This document shows, piece by piece, positions 7,072 to 14,146 of a DNA stretch of 26,645 nt. A program made the translations under genes and the position numbers. The stretch lies in the IMG/VR virus record IMGVR_UViG_3300031857_001163, positions 1 to 26,645 of that record. One strand, written 5' to 3'. Each line of letters begins with the position of its first letter. Positions within the stretch are counted from its first letter, which is position 1. The notes under the pieces are model-generated. The model had not been told where the DNA came from and searched no databases. It worked only from the letters and a program-made list of their open reading frames with translations. The stretch is from a virus.

Positions 7072-7421
7072 AAAAATTTTTAACAGAAAACTTCAGATAC
7101 GTAATTTACGGGTTGATAGCCATTTTGGGTTTTTATCTTATTTCAGTGTGGATGAATCCAAAAGTTGATATGAGTGAACTTGACAAATACAAATTAGATC
7201 AGTTGAATCAAAACATAAAAGATATTACAGATAATCAAAAGAAACTTGACAGTACTATTCAAAATTATAACAACGAATTAACAAAAATTGATTCAACCAT
7301 ATCACAAGTTAGAAATCAAAAAACAATAATTAAGGAATATTACAAAGGAAAAGGTGAAGAAATTGATACAATGACATCTTCACAGTTAGATAGTCTGTTC
7401 CATAAAAGATATAGTTATTAA
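7068..7421 (+). CDS. Small membrane-anchored coiled-coil protein (spanin-like topology)
   Basis: 117 residues, overlapping the previous gene by four bases (ATGA). One membrane segment near the N-terminus (YVIYGLIAILGFYLISVW, about 11-28) is followed by an extended, heptad-rich coiled coil (about 38-95) and a short basic/aromatic end. The topology is that of an inner-membrane spanin (Rz-like), and it sits two genes after an amidase-fold protein and just before a gene with a signal peptide. I see no sequence motif that proves a spanin role, and other phage membrane proteins share this plan. Confidence 0.7.
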   Translation: MKKFLTENFRYVIYGLIAILGFYLISVWMNPKVDMSELDKYKLDQLNQNIKDITDNQKKLDSTIQNYNNELTKIDSTISQVRNQKTIIKEYYKGKGEEIDTMTSSQLDSLFHKRYSY

Positions 7422-7422
7422 T

Positions 7423-7830
7423 ATGAAAAAATTAATTTACATTCTAATAATGATTTTACCTTTTCCACTTTTGAGTCAGGTAAAAAAAGACACATCTATG
7501 GTTTGTTTACCATATAGTGTGGCAAAACAAGTTGCTTTGGATTTGAATAAGTTGGATTCCATTATTGAAATCAACAATTTGACAAATGAAGAATTAAAGC
7601 AGACAGAAAGAAAAGTAATATATAAGGATAGTATTATTACGGTAATGAAAGAAAAAGAAGTCAATTATGAAACAATTATCACAAAAGAAAGAGAAAAGTT
7701 CAAAATTGTTGACGATCAAAACACTAACTTAAGAGATGAGTTAACAAAGGTAAGAAGAAGAAGAACCTTTTTGGAAATATTTGGAGGAGCGGTAATTGGT
7801 ACATTAGGAGGAATATTAATATTAAAATAA
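7423..7830 (+). CDS. Exported coiled-coil protein with C-terminal hydrophobic anchor
   Basis: 135 residues. A signal peptide (MKKLIYILIMILPFPLLSQ, likely cut near residue 19-20) is followed by VCLPYSVAKQVALDLNKLD, a coiled coil with repeated KDSIIT- and EKEVNYETII-type segments, a basic patch (RRRR near 112) and a glycine-rich hydrophobic end (about 119-134). There is no lipobox cysteine at the signal-peptide junction, so it is not an obvious outer-membrane spanin. It starts one base after the preceding stop, and the next gene starts right after its own stop. Probably acts in the host envelope, perhaps in lysis with its neighbour. Confidence 0.72.
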   Translation: MKKLIYILIMILPFPLLSQVKKDTSMVCLPYSVAKQVALDLNKLDSIIEINNLTNEELKQTERKVIYKDSIITVMKEKEVNYETIITKEREKFKIVDDQNTNLRDELTKVRRRRTFLEIFGGAVIGTLGGILILK

Positions 7831-8079
7831 ATGGCACTTTCAAGTTCAGACAAAAAAGAAATAGAGTCGATTATTAGAAAAGAAATCAAAAGTTTCCTTA
7901 ATGCTCCTACTGTAAAAAAATTTGAAGATAGTATTATAGAAAAAATTAAAAAAGATATGGAAAAAGGTAATTTAAGAGGAGACATTAACGAGTATATCAG
8001 AAAGGCGTTTGTTGAATTTTATTATTTCCTTTGGAGTAAACGTTCCACTTGGGAAAATTCAATTAAAAATATAAAATGA
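7831..8079 (+). CDS. Hypothetical phage protein, 82 aa
   Basis: Small helical, highly charged protein beginning MALSSSDKKEIESIIRKEI, with an aromatic C-terminal section (FVEFYYFLWSKRSTWEN). No gap separates it from the preceding stop, and it overlaps the next gene by four bases, so it is firmly part of the operon. I associate this type of small protein with large myovirus genomes but know no function. The tight helical sequence suggests a virion or assembly component. Confidence 0.75.
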   Translation: MALSSSDKKEIESIIRKEIKSFLNAPTVKKFEDSIIEKIKKDMEKGNLRGDINEYIRKAFVEFYYFLWSKRSTWENSIKNIK

Positions 8080-8549
8080 TGTACACCAAAAAGTTTATAC
8101 AAAATTTAATTTCAGAAGCATTCAAAGAAACAATTGAAGCAACATCAACAGGTTCTTCAGGTTCATTTGAACCATTATTTGGTGATGTTGAAGAAGAAAA
8201 TAATGAAGAAGAGTTCACCGAAGCCACATCATCAAGTAGTTCAGGTTCTTATGAAACTGCATCGTTTTTAGCAAAAGATTTAAAGAATTGGGGACCTTCA
8301 AAAAGAACACAAATACCTGGTGGACAGTTTGTTTCAGTAAAAGAAAAATGTAAAACTTTCCCTTATTGTAACCAAGGAATAGGTGCCCTTGAATTTTCTA
8401 ATAGTAAAACTAAAGCAATAAAAAATTTAACGAAAAGAAAACCCAAAAAAAAGAGACCTTTAGATGAAGCAATTCACAATGTTTCTTTGAAAACGGGATT
8501 ATCTGAACAGGAAATAAAAAACATAATATTATCGGTGATAAACCGGTAA
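8076..8549 (+). CDS. Candidate virion protein with internal Ser/Gly repeats and capsid-targeting N-terminus
   Basis: 157 residues. The N-terminal helix YTKKFIQNLISE contains I12-S-E14, a T4-type prohead-protease site. A twelve-residue motif, EATSTGSSGSFE (21-32), recurs as EATSSSSSGSYE (49-60) with an acidic linker between. Then comes KNWGPSKRTQIPGGQF and a Cys pair in CKTFPYC (92-98), a basic stretch (KRKPKKKRP) and a C-terminal helix ending in INR. It overlaps the preceding gene by four bases and ends the operon. The composition resembles internal head or scaffold-type proteins; function unknown. Confidence 0.72.
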   Translation: MMYTKKFIQNLISEAFKETIEATSTGSSGSFEPLFGDVEEENNEEEFTEATSSSSSGSYETASFLAKDLKNWGPSKRTQIPGGQFVSVKEKCKTFPYCNQGIGALEFSNSKTKAIKNLTKRKPKKKRPLDEAIHNVSLKTGLSEQEIKNIILSVINR

Positions 8550-8564
8550 TTTATAAAATTGTTG

Positions 8565-8573
8565 ATATTTATA
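8565..8573 (+). promoter_or_regulatory. ATATTTATA box, 4 bases before the start codon
   Basis: Exact copy of the recurrent box, separated by only four bases (GGTT) from ATG 8578. The same four-base spacing occurs before genes 19305 and 23950. If it is a T4-late-like promoter, the transcript would have almost no leader. Confidence 0.45.
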
Positions 8574-8577
8574 GGTT

Positions 8578-9675
8578 ATGGACAGAGAAATATTAAATAT
8601 AGTAAATAAAGTTTTGTCAGAAGAATTGTCTGGTAAAATTTCTAATGTAAAAAGAAAAATTTACGAAGGTAAAAAAATGTGTGAACAATGTGGTTCAGCA
8701 ATGAATGAAGGTGCGTGTAATGAATGTGGTTATATGGAAGGTGAAATGCAAGAAAAATTACATGGCAAACAAAAGAAAATTGATTTAAACAAAAATAATA
8801 AAATAGATGCTGAAGATTTCAAACTATTGAGAAGAAAAAAGAAAAGACACACTAATGAAGGTGACGTTGAAGAAGGAAACGCATTTACAGGTGCACTAGA
8901 AAGGGCAAGAGAAGAAAATAAAAAAACATTTACAGTTGGGGGTAAAAAATTTCCAGTAAAAGAATCGGTATATAGAATAGACATTGACGGGGAAAAATAC
9001 TTTTTCAATGAAAACGAAATGGTTGATGTTATTGAAAATATTGTTTTAGAAGAAAAGAAGAAGAAGAAGAAAACAACAACAAAAAAGAAAACGGTAGATC
9101 CAATCAAATTAACAAAAGATAATATTTCTAAGTCTGGTAAAGAAAATGAAGATTACATTGATAGTGTCATCAAAAAAATGAAAGATTATCTTAAAGATGG
9201 TTCTAAAGGAAAATATGAAATGAATCCAAAAGATTTCCCAAGAGGTAATGGTGAAATTGAAAAGATGGAAAAAATGGCTTACATACCATCAAATGCGGTA
9301 CAAGATTACGTTGATAATTTTACAGCGGCTAGTTTGGAAAATTTAGATTACGATGGTATTTCACCAAACGAAGATTGGGTAGATGATTTAATGGTAGGTG
9401 CATCAAGAACAGGAAATAATCCTGAATGGGCAAATGCTGTTGAAACCCCAGCAAACAAAAAACGTAATAAAATCAGACAAGATAACTTACTTGCAAAGAT
9501 TAAAAGAAAGGCGTACAACAAGTCAGCACAACCAGTGGTTGGTGACAAGAGTGGTAGTGAAACAGATGCTGGATCTAAAATTTTGATGAAATTAGAATCT
9601 AAAGAAGAAACAAAAGTAATTAGCGACATCGAAAAAATGAAAAATTTGATGGAGTATCACAAAAAAACACAATAA
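8578..9675 (+). CDS. Candidate virion protein: capsid-targeting N-terminus, zinc ribbon, EF-hand-like loop
   Basis: 365 residues. The N-terminal amphipathic helix ends in L13-S-E15, a prohead-protease-type site. A four-cysteine zinc ribbon follows (C35, C38, C47, C50), then a calcium-binding-type loop DLNKNNKIDAED (69-80) with the acidic/Asn spacing of an EF-hand or dockerin. GNAFTGALERAREE and GGKKFPV (100-127) resemble a segment I associate with large phages. A Lys-rich tract near 158-170 precedes a long helical, basic C-terminal region that ends EKMKNLMEYHKK, containing another LxE. The architecture suits a scaffold or packaged internal head protein. No enzymatic motif seen. Confidence 0.75.
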   Translation: MDREILNIVNKVLSEELSGKISNVKRKIYEGKKMCEQCGSAMNEGACNECGYMEGEMQEKLHGKQKKIDLNKNNKIDAEDFKLLRRKKKRHTNEGDVEEGNAFTGALERAREENKKTFTVGGKKFPVKESVYRIDIDGEKYFFNENEMVDVIENIVLEEKKKKKKTTTKKKTVDPIKLTKDNISKSGKENEDYIDSVIKKMKDYLKDGSKGKYEMNPKDFPRGNGEIEKMEKMAYIPSNAVQDYVDNFTAASLENLDYDGISPNEDWVDDLMVGASRTGNNPEWANAVETPANKKRNKIRQDNLLAKIKRKAYNKSAQPVVGDKSGSETDAGSKILMKLESKEETKVISDIEKMKNLMEYHKKTQ

Positions 9676-9692
9676 AATAGTTTAGATTTATT

Positions 9693-9746
9693 ACGACCCG
9701 TATTATTATTTAGTATGACATTAGATAGTAATATGGGTCGTTTTTT
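9693..9746 (+). terminator. Terminator-like hairpin spanning the start codon of the next gene
   Basis: Arms 9693-9708 and 9726-9741 form 16 consecutive pairs with two G-U wobbles. The 17-base loop contains ATG 9715, and six T residues follow (9741-9746). It lies 18 bases after the stop of gene 8578, so it probably terminates that transcript, but it also buries the region around both possible starts (9715 and 9733) of the downstream gene. Confidence 0.65.
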
Positions 9747-10206
9747 CGATTGGTTAGTCAAACCAATGAATGATGACGATGTTATAGCTTGGAATTTAGC
9801 AAATAACATTACACCCGAATTAACCGAACTTTTCAGAGATTTTTGTTTTTCGTTTATCACGTTACTTAAAGACACATACTTAGGTGATGACTTTGATACT
9901 AACACACAAACAAAAGTTGGAATGACTTTGGAACAAAAAAAAGGACATTTTTTGTGGTGTTGGAATAAAAACATAGAAAACTTCAAAAAAGAAAGTATCA
10001 ACTTTAATTTTACAAATGGTGATGTGGAATTTTTTGAAGGGTTTTTCTTTGAAGTTTTTTATAATCAAACCGATAACAAAATAAAAGAAACGATGGATGA
10101 ATTTTTCAGACAAATATTTGAACGTCATGGTAAAAAGACAAAATCAGACATTGAAATATTCACAGACATTTATAAACTTTTGGAAAGATCTTTGAAAACA
10201 GTATAA
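9715..10206 (+). CDS. Hypothetical phage protein, 163 aa
   Basis: Soluble, aromatic-rich protein with conserved-looking blocks MGRFFDWLVKPMNDDD, HFLWCWNKNIENFKKE and FFEGFFFEVFYNQ. I associate this pattern with uncharacterised proteins of large Bacteroidetes phages; function unknown. Two starts are possible: ATG 9715, in the loop of a strong hairpin, and ATG 9733 (MGRFF), inside its 3' arm. M7 is the better match to the conserved block. Translation is probably controlled by, or requires unfolding of, this hairpin. Confidence 0.7.
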   Translation: MTLDSNMGRFFDWLVKPMNDDDVIAWNLANNITPELTELFRDFCFSFITLLKDTYLGDDFDTNTQTKVGMTLEQKKGHFLWCWNKNIENFKKESINFNFTNGDVEFFEGFFFEVFYNQTDNKIKETMDEFFRQIFERHGKKTKSDIEIFTDIYKLLERSLKTV

Positions 10207-10273
10207 AAGTTTATTTACTATTAAACTTTAATAATTTATGTTTAAAACAAAATAAAAAATAATATTAATAAAA

Positions 10274-10456
10274 ATGGAAACACTTGAACAAATCAAATCT
10301 TTAGTTGAAACTTTAGTAGTTGATGCAACTAAATTTTATAATGGAAATAAGTCTGCTGGTGTTAGAGCAAGAAAACTTTCACAAGAATTGAAATCGGCAG
10401 CACAAAAATTAAGAACTGAAATTTTAAACGAAAGTAAAAAAGAAAAGGATGCATAA
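10274..10456 (+). CDS. Histone H1-like (Hc1-type) DNA-binding protein
   Basis: This 60-residue protein matches the N-terminal pattern of Bacteroidetes/Chlamydia Hc1-like histone H1 proteins: DATKFYNGNKSAGVRARK in the middle, followed by a helix ELKSAAQKLRTEI and a lysine-rich end. In bacteria these small proteins bind and compact DNA. In a phage it may coat incoming or replicating DNA or disturb the host nucleoid. Its stop overlaps the next start by eight bases. The gap before it (10207-10273) holds only AT-rich sequence with no clear promoter. The C-terminal lysine/alanine tail found in longer members is missing. Confidence 0.75.
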   Translation: METLEQIKSLVETLVVDATKFYNGNKSAGVRARKLSQELKSAAQKLRTEILNESKKEKDA

Positions 10457-10640
10457 TTTCTTCCCCGCATTTACTTGTTTCCTTTTCGTTTTTTCAATAA
10501 TAGCCCTTTTAAGATTAGTTTTTAATTTTATTAGGGCTCTTTTTTCGGCACCTCCAAAACCTTTGGAATTGTCATTGTTAGAAACAACGATATACGGGGT
10601 ATTTGTATCATACATAATAACGTATTTAATTTTTATATAA
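10449..10640 (+). CDS. Small membrane protein, 63 aa, two predicted spans
   Basis: Starts within the end of the histone-like gene. The hydrophobic segments FTCFLFVFSIIALLRLVF (about 8-25) and GVFVSYIITYLIFI (about 50-63) flank a linker containing SAPPKPLELS. No signal peptide or lipobox. The frame also contains a weak terminator-like hairpin (10502-10545). Function unknown; a host-membrane-targeting early protein or holin-like protein is possible but unsupported by any motif. Confidence 0.65.
   Translation: MHNFFPAFTCFLFVFSIIALLRLVFNFIRALFSAPPKPLELSLLETTIYGVFVSYIITYLIFI
10502..10545 (+). terminator. Weak terminator-like hairpin inside a small coding frame
   Basis: AGCCCT (10502-10507) pairs with AGGGCT (10533-10538) across a long AT loop, followed by C and six T residues. 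It lies 46 bases after the histone-like stop codon, where a terminator for that gene would be expected, but inside the 10449 coding sequence. Confidence 0.4.
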
Positions 10641-10644
10641 AAAC

Positions 10645-11067
10645 ATGGTTTACAGTAATTTTATAAATAAAACAACTAAATATTTGAAGTCAGTAAGAGT
10701 ATTGAAAAACTATGTAAGTTTTGATATGATTTTCCCTAAGACTTGGGTATTTCCAAAAAATTATCCACAAGGAATCGAAGTTTTAGTTAATGAAAATGAT
10801 GAAGCAACTATTCATTCATTTGTTTCAGAAAACACCAATGATTTGATTGACTCAATTGAAAAATTGATAGACACTCTTGTCAAAACTAATATAGAAAGGG
10901 AAGAAAAAGAAAAACTTTTCAAAAGTAAAGTTCAAGAACTTAAAAGTATTTTTGATAAAGAAAAACTTGAAAACCTTAAAGGTTTAAAATTTGATATCGA
11001 AGAATTTACAAAACTTTTAGAAAATGGAACAGAAAAACTTGACGCCGAAGTTGAAGAAAGAGCTTGA
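10645..11067 (+). CDS. Hypothetical phage protein, 140 aa
   Basis: The N-terminal block KYLKSVRVLKNYVSFDMIFPKTW followed by NYPQGIEVLV looks like a conserved beta-rich domain. The rest is a charged helical region (about 60-140) likely to form a coiled coil. It begins four bases after the preceding small membrane gene and overlaps the next gene by 44 bases. I associate the motif with uncharacterised large-phage proteins and know no function. Confidence 0.72.
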   Translation: MVYSNFINKTTKYLKSVRVLKNYVSFDMIFPKTWVFPKNYPQGIEVLVNENDEATIHSFVSENTNDLIDSIEKLIDTLVKTNIEREEKEKLFKSKVQELKSIFDKEKLENLKGLKFDIEEFTKLLENGTEKLDAEVEERA

Positions 11068-11236
11068 AAGTCTGATGGAAGAAAGAATGATGTCAGAAAA
11101 AATTAACGAAAAAAATAAAATGATTTTTTCAGAACAACTGAAAAAGATGAACCCTAAAGAAATTAAAAATACAATTAAAGAAGAAAAGAAGATTAGTTTA
11201 TGGGGGAGAATCAAGAGAGTTTTAGGAATGAACTGA
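11024..11236 (+). CDS. Hypothetical charged helical protein, 70 aa
   Basis: Highly charged, probably coiled-coil protein ending in a short amphipathic segment SLWGRIKRVLGMN that could touch a membrane. It overlaps the gene before it by 44 bases and the gene after it by 37 bases. The reading frame keeps a plausible phage composition throughout. No family recognised. Confidence 0.6.
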   Translation: MEQKNLTPKLKKELESLMEERMMSEKINEKNKMIFSEQLKKMNPKEIKNTIKEEKKISLWGRIKRVLGMN

Positions 11237-11418
11237 TAAAACTTGCAGAGTCCGTCGAAATATTAGAAAATAGTTTTATCGGTAAACACAATATTGAAAT
11301 AAGTGTATCATTAGACGAAAGTGATTTTTCTAACGTTAAAGATTATGTTAATGAAAAATCAAGTGATAGAATAATAATTTCTATTGGAAAAGTTAATTTT
11401 ACCTTTTCGAAAAAGTAG
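11200..11418 (+). CDS. Hypothetical protein, 72 aa
   Basis: Small acidic protein with an N-terminal helix (FRNELIKLAESVEILENSF) and a beta-rich C-terminal half ([23 protein letters not shown]). It begins inside the preceding gene and runs 20 bases into the 3' end of the convergent minus-strand gene, so both stop codons lie within a shared stretch. No family recognised. Confidence 0.6.
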   Translation: MGENQESFRNELIKLAESVEILENSFIGKHNIEISVSLDESDFSNVKDYVNEKSSDRIIISIGKVNFTFSKK

Positions 11419-12043
11419 TCTTAAGTCTGTATAGTCTTTTTTTGTCAAATCCTTTTTCTTCTAAAACGCTATATATCCATTTTCTTTGTGTTATAGAAAT
11501 ATCACGTACAAACAACCCATCCATTCTATTATTTTCCATAAAATGACTTTGAAGTATATCTAAAAACCTTTCAGATTCATCAGAATCTTTTAATGAAAAA
11601 AGGGATACTGATGTTTCTATCTGTACACACAGTTTGTTATTAAGGGTGTAGACACTTTTAAATTCTTTATCATTCAGATACTTTTTTAAAAATTCATCGA
11701 ACGAAATCTTTTTTTGTTCTTGCCAATCGAACAGAAGTTCTTCTACTTTATATTTTTTTATATCCAAAAAGACAAATTCGGGATTATCTAAGTTCACTGG
11801 TAAGTTCCTACCTAAGTCATCTGTTAAAAATAAAGAAGTCTGTATTTTAGTTTTATTTGTTAAAATTGCTAATTCGTAGTCTACAGGGGTTGCATTTTCA
11901 ATTTTCTTATCAAAACAAATTTTATCATTTTCTTTAATTAATTGATTGAATTTTTCCCTGGCACTTTTTTCTGTTGCATAACGTTTGATAATTTTTCTTT
12001 TTTTCTTATTCTTAAATAAAACTATTAAATAATTGTTTGCCAT
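11399..12043 (-). CDS. Conserved phage hypothetical protein, 214 aa (minus strand)
   Basis: Begins [20 protein letters not shown], then shows a short alpha/beta pattern with [39 protein letters not shown] and a C-terminal block [28 protein letters not shown] associate these blocks with uncharacterised genes of large Bacteroidetes phages. Its start codon shares the palindrome CATG (12041-12044) with the divergent dnaJ start, so the two genes have no intergenic space, and each one's promoter or leader must lie inside the other. Function unknown. Confidence 0.78.
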   Translation of the reverse strand: MANNYLIVLFKNKKKRKIIKRYATEKSAREKFNQLIKENDKICFDKKIENATPVDYELAILTNKTKIQTSLFLTDDLGRNLPVNLDNPEFVFLDIKKYKVEELLFDWQEQKKISFDEFLKKYLNDKEFKSVYTLNNKLCVQIETSVSLFSLKDSDESERFLDILQSHFMENNRMDGLFVRDISITQRKWIYSVLEEKGFDKKRLYRLKTTFSKR

Positions 12044-13022
12044 GAAAAATTATTATGAAATATTAGGTGTTAATGAAAGTGCTTCGCAAGACGATATAAA
12101 AAAAGCCTATAGAAAATTAAGTAAAAAATATCATCCAGATGTAAACCCCAACGGGGAAGAAAAGTTCAAAGATATTACTGAAGCTTATGAAGTATTGGGT
12201 GATGAAAATAATAGAAGAAAGTATGACAACCGTGGATCTGGTGGTTTTGACATCAACAGTATGTTTGAACAAATGATGGGTGGAGGTATGAGACAAAAAC
12301 CAAAGGCACCAGATAAAGTTATGGAAATAGTCATTTCGCCACTTGATTCTTATTTCGGGGTTAAAAAAGACATCGATGTAACGTCACTTGATTGTTGTGG
12401 TGGGTGTAATGGTAATGGTGGACAAAGAAACACTTGTAATCACTGTAAAGGTTCGGGTTACATCACACAAAGATTTGGTATGGGACATTTTATGCAACAA
12501 ATCCAAACAGGATGTCCTATGTGTAAAGGACAGGGGTCAGTAATATCCGTTGCCTGTAACACTTGTGGAGGTAGAGGTGTGACACCAAAAAAAGAAAAAT
12601 TGAATGTAACAATACCTTCTAATGTCGATAATGGTGATTTTATGCGAGTAAAAGGAAGGGGTGATTATAATTTGAATGTAAGGGATAAAGGTGATATCAT
12701 ATTAAAGGTGATTATGGCAAATGATAACGACTTTGAAAAAATTGGAAGAGATTTGGTTTTCAAAATGAAGGTGACGCCTATTGATATTCTTATGGATACA
12801 CCAATAGAAATTCCACATCCTGATGGAAAATTAAAAATACATTTACCTGATGTGTTTGATAGTGAAAAACCGTTGAGGGTTTCTAATAAAGGATACAAGT
12901 ATTCTGATAGAAATGGTGACTTATATATAAAAGTTACTGTCACTAATAATAAAATTAGCAACAGTAAAATTGTGGAAGGATTAAAAGGATTGTTAGAACA
13001 AACTGAAAATGTTCCTGATTAA
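12042..13022 (+). CDS. dnaJ: DnaJ/Hsp40 co-chaperone
   Basis: 326 residues from ATG 12042; an upstream TTG at 12033 is less likely because MKNYYEILG is the canonical DnaJ start. A J-domain (1-65) with HPD at 31-33 is followed by a short Gly/Met-rich linker. The zinc-finger domain has four CxxCxGxG repeats (C119/C122, C132/C135, C158/C161, C172/C175), and a complete C-terminal substrate-binding domain follows. It stimulates DnaK ATPase and delivers clients; no dnaK or grpE is present here, so it probably recruits host DnaK for phage assembly or replication. It is shorter than typical bacterial DnaJ (about 370-380), mainly in the linker. Divergent from the 214-residue gene. Confidence 0.95.
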   Translation: MKNYYEILGVNESASQDDIKKAYRKLSKKYHPDVNPNGEEKFKDITEAYEVLGDENNRRKYDNRGSGGFDINSMFEQMMGGGMRQKPKAPDKVMEIVISPLDSYFGVKKDIDVTSLDCCGGCNGNGGQRNTCNHCKGSGYITQRFGMGHFMQQIQTGCPMCKGQGSVISVACNTCGGRGVTPKKEKLNVTIPSNVDNGDFMRVKGRGDYNLNVRDKGDIILKVIMANDNDFEKIGRDLVFKMKVTPIDILMDTPIEIPHPDGKLKIHLPDVFDSEKPLRVSNKGYKYSDRNGDLYIKVTVTNNKISNSKIVEGLKGLLEQTENVPD

Positions 13023-13163
13023 TTCAATAGTGCCATAAGCAGATGATATTAACATATATACGGCAATTACTATCATCCATTTTTGTGAAGTACTAACCCC
13101 TTTTTTACAAGTTTTGCAACCTTCTTTTTTTGTTTCTTGTTGTAATGTTTCTATATTTTCCAT
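12993..13163 (-). CDS. Tiny membrane protein with CxxC, 56 aa (minus strand)
   Basis: A minus-strand frame from ATG (13163-13161) to TAA (12995-12993). It has a polar, charged N-terminus ([14 protein letters not shown]), a Cys pair in GCKTCKKG (15-22), a hydrophobic segment [16 protein letters not shown] (29-44) and a short end. The last 30 bases overlap the 3' end of dnaJ on the other strand. It occupies most of the otherwise empty gap after dnaJ, and its CxxC-plus-membrane plan looks like a real protein rather than a chance frame. Function unknown; the start region is AT-rich with no Shine-Dalgarno, like its neighbours. Confidence 0.62.
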   Translation of the reverse strand: MENIETLQQETKKEGCKTCKKGVSTSQKWMIVIAVYMLISSAYGTIELIRNIFSLF

Positions 13164-13211
13164 AATAAATAATTATATCTTAAATTATTATATAAGTGAA
13201 TAAATTTTAAG

Positions 13212-13243
13212 TTTGATTTGAACATAAAAATAAACTATATTTA
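13212..13243 (+). promoter_or_regulatory. Bacteroidetes-like promoter for the Dam-like gene
   Basis: TTTG (13212-13215), a 20-base spacer and TATATTTA (13236-13243), one base off the -7 consensus TAnnTTTG. It lies 13 bases before ATG 13257. Confidence 0.5.
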
Positions 13244-13256
13244 GATAAAAAAACAA

Positions 13257-14096
13257 ATGTTAAGTTATATAGGTGGTAAAAGTAAAATAGGTAAATGGAT
13301 AGTCCCTTATTATCCAAAAGATATGGAAACGTATTTAGAAACATTTGGGGGGATGTATTGGTGTTTCTTTAATATGGACTTGAAAGAATACCCAAATCTT
13401 AAGAAAGTGGTTTACAACGACTTTAACCCGTTGAACTATAACCTTTTTAAATGTGTTCAAAATCCGACAGAATTATTAAAAGTAATTAATTCAATAGAAT
13501 GTCAACAGTTCGGGGTTGAAGTTACACCACCACAGATGAAAGAACAATTTTTAAGCTTTCAGACTGAAATTTTTAATGAAGGTTTCAGCGTAACCCCTGG
13601 TGATTATGAAGTAGCTGCTAAGTATGTTTATATTTTAACTCAAGTGTTTAGTGGTTCAAAACCAGAAACAAGTTCATTTATTGACTTGAAGGGTAAATAC
13701 AAATCAAAATACCTTACGTTTAGGGATAAATTATCTAAACCTGATTGGATTGAACATTTCTTAAAAATCACAGACGTTGAAAACATGGATTTTGCTGACG
13801 TAATCAACAAATACGATTCAGAATCCACATACATTTATTTAGATCCACCATATTGGAAAACGGAAGATTATTACTCGAATCATGATTTTGATAGACAAGA
13901 TCACGAAAGATTGGCAAAAGTATTACACAACGTAAAAGGAAAATTTAGTCTTTCATATTATGACTTTGAACTTTTACATGAATGGTTTCCTGAAGACAAA
14001 TACAAATGGGAAAAGAAACAATTTGCTAAAGCAGCTGCAGCAAAAAAGGGTACAAAACAAAATATGGGTGAAGAATTGTTGATTATGAATTACTGA
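13257..14096 (+). CDS. Dam-like alpha-class DNA adenine N6-methyltransferase (D12 class)
   Basis: 279 residues with the D12-class order: SYIGGKSKIGKW (motif X, 3-14), ETFGGMYWCFFNM (SAM-binding motif I, about 28-40), YNDFNP (motif II-like, about 58-63) and catalytic YLDPPYW (about 198-204). DPPY marks it as an adenine-N6 enzyme that uses S-adenosylmethionine. The sequence departs from T4 Dam in having GGMYWC after the FGG-type motif. Such phage enzymes usually protect DNA from host restriction; the site (possibly GATC, as for Dam) cannot be told from sequence. A probable promoter lies just upstream. Confidence 0.9.
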   Translation: MLSYIGGKSKIGKWIVPYYPKDMETYLETFGGMYWCFFNMDLKEYPNLKKVVYNDFNPLNYNLFKCVQNPTELLKVINSIECQQFGVEVTPPQMKEQFLSFQTEIFNEGFSVTPGDYEVAAKYVYILTQVFSGSKPETSSFIDLKGKYKSKYLTFRDKLSKPDWIEHFLKITDVENMDFADVINKYDSESTYIYLDPPYWKTEDYYSNHDFDRQDHERLAKVLHNVKGKFSLSYYDFELLHEWFPEDKYKWEKKQFAKAAAAKKGTKQNMGEELLIMNY

Positions 14097-14121
14097 ATCA
14101 ATAATTTTTATTACCAATCTA

Positions 14122-14130
14122 ATATTTATT
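14122..14130 (+). promoter_or_regulatory. ATATTTATT box upstream of the LRR protein gene
   Basis: One-base variant of the recurrent box in the 50-base gap after the Dam-like gene, 16 bases before ATG 14147, a spacing similar to that at 4788/4814. Confidence 0.4.
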
Positions 14131-14146
14131 AATAAAACTAAAAGTA

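Noticed and set aside
8730-9107. Minus-strand frame of 125 codons opposite gene 8578
   Set aside because: Its Phe/Ser/Leu-rich translation is the usual shadow of a Lys/Glu-rich gene on the other strand; it has no start context or recognisable domain. The same holds for the other opposite-strand frames inside clear genes.
11400-11412. Palindrome TTTTCGAAAA at the convergent gene ends as a bidirectional terminator
   Set aside because: The stem has no room for a loop and no GC-rich base, so it is not a credible terminator.
12033-12041. TTG start for dnaJ three codons upstream
   Set aside because: DnaJ proteins begin with M-x-x-Y-Y-x-x-L-G; the ATG at 12042 gives exactly this. The TTG adds non-conserved residues.
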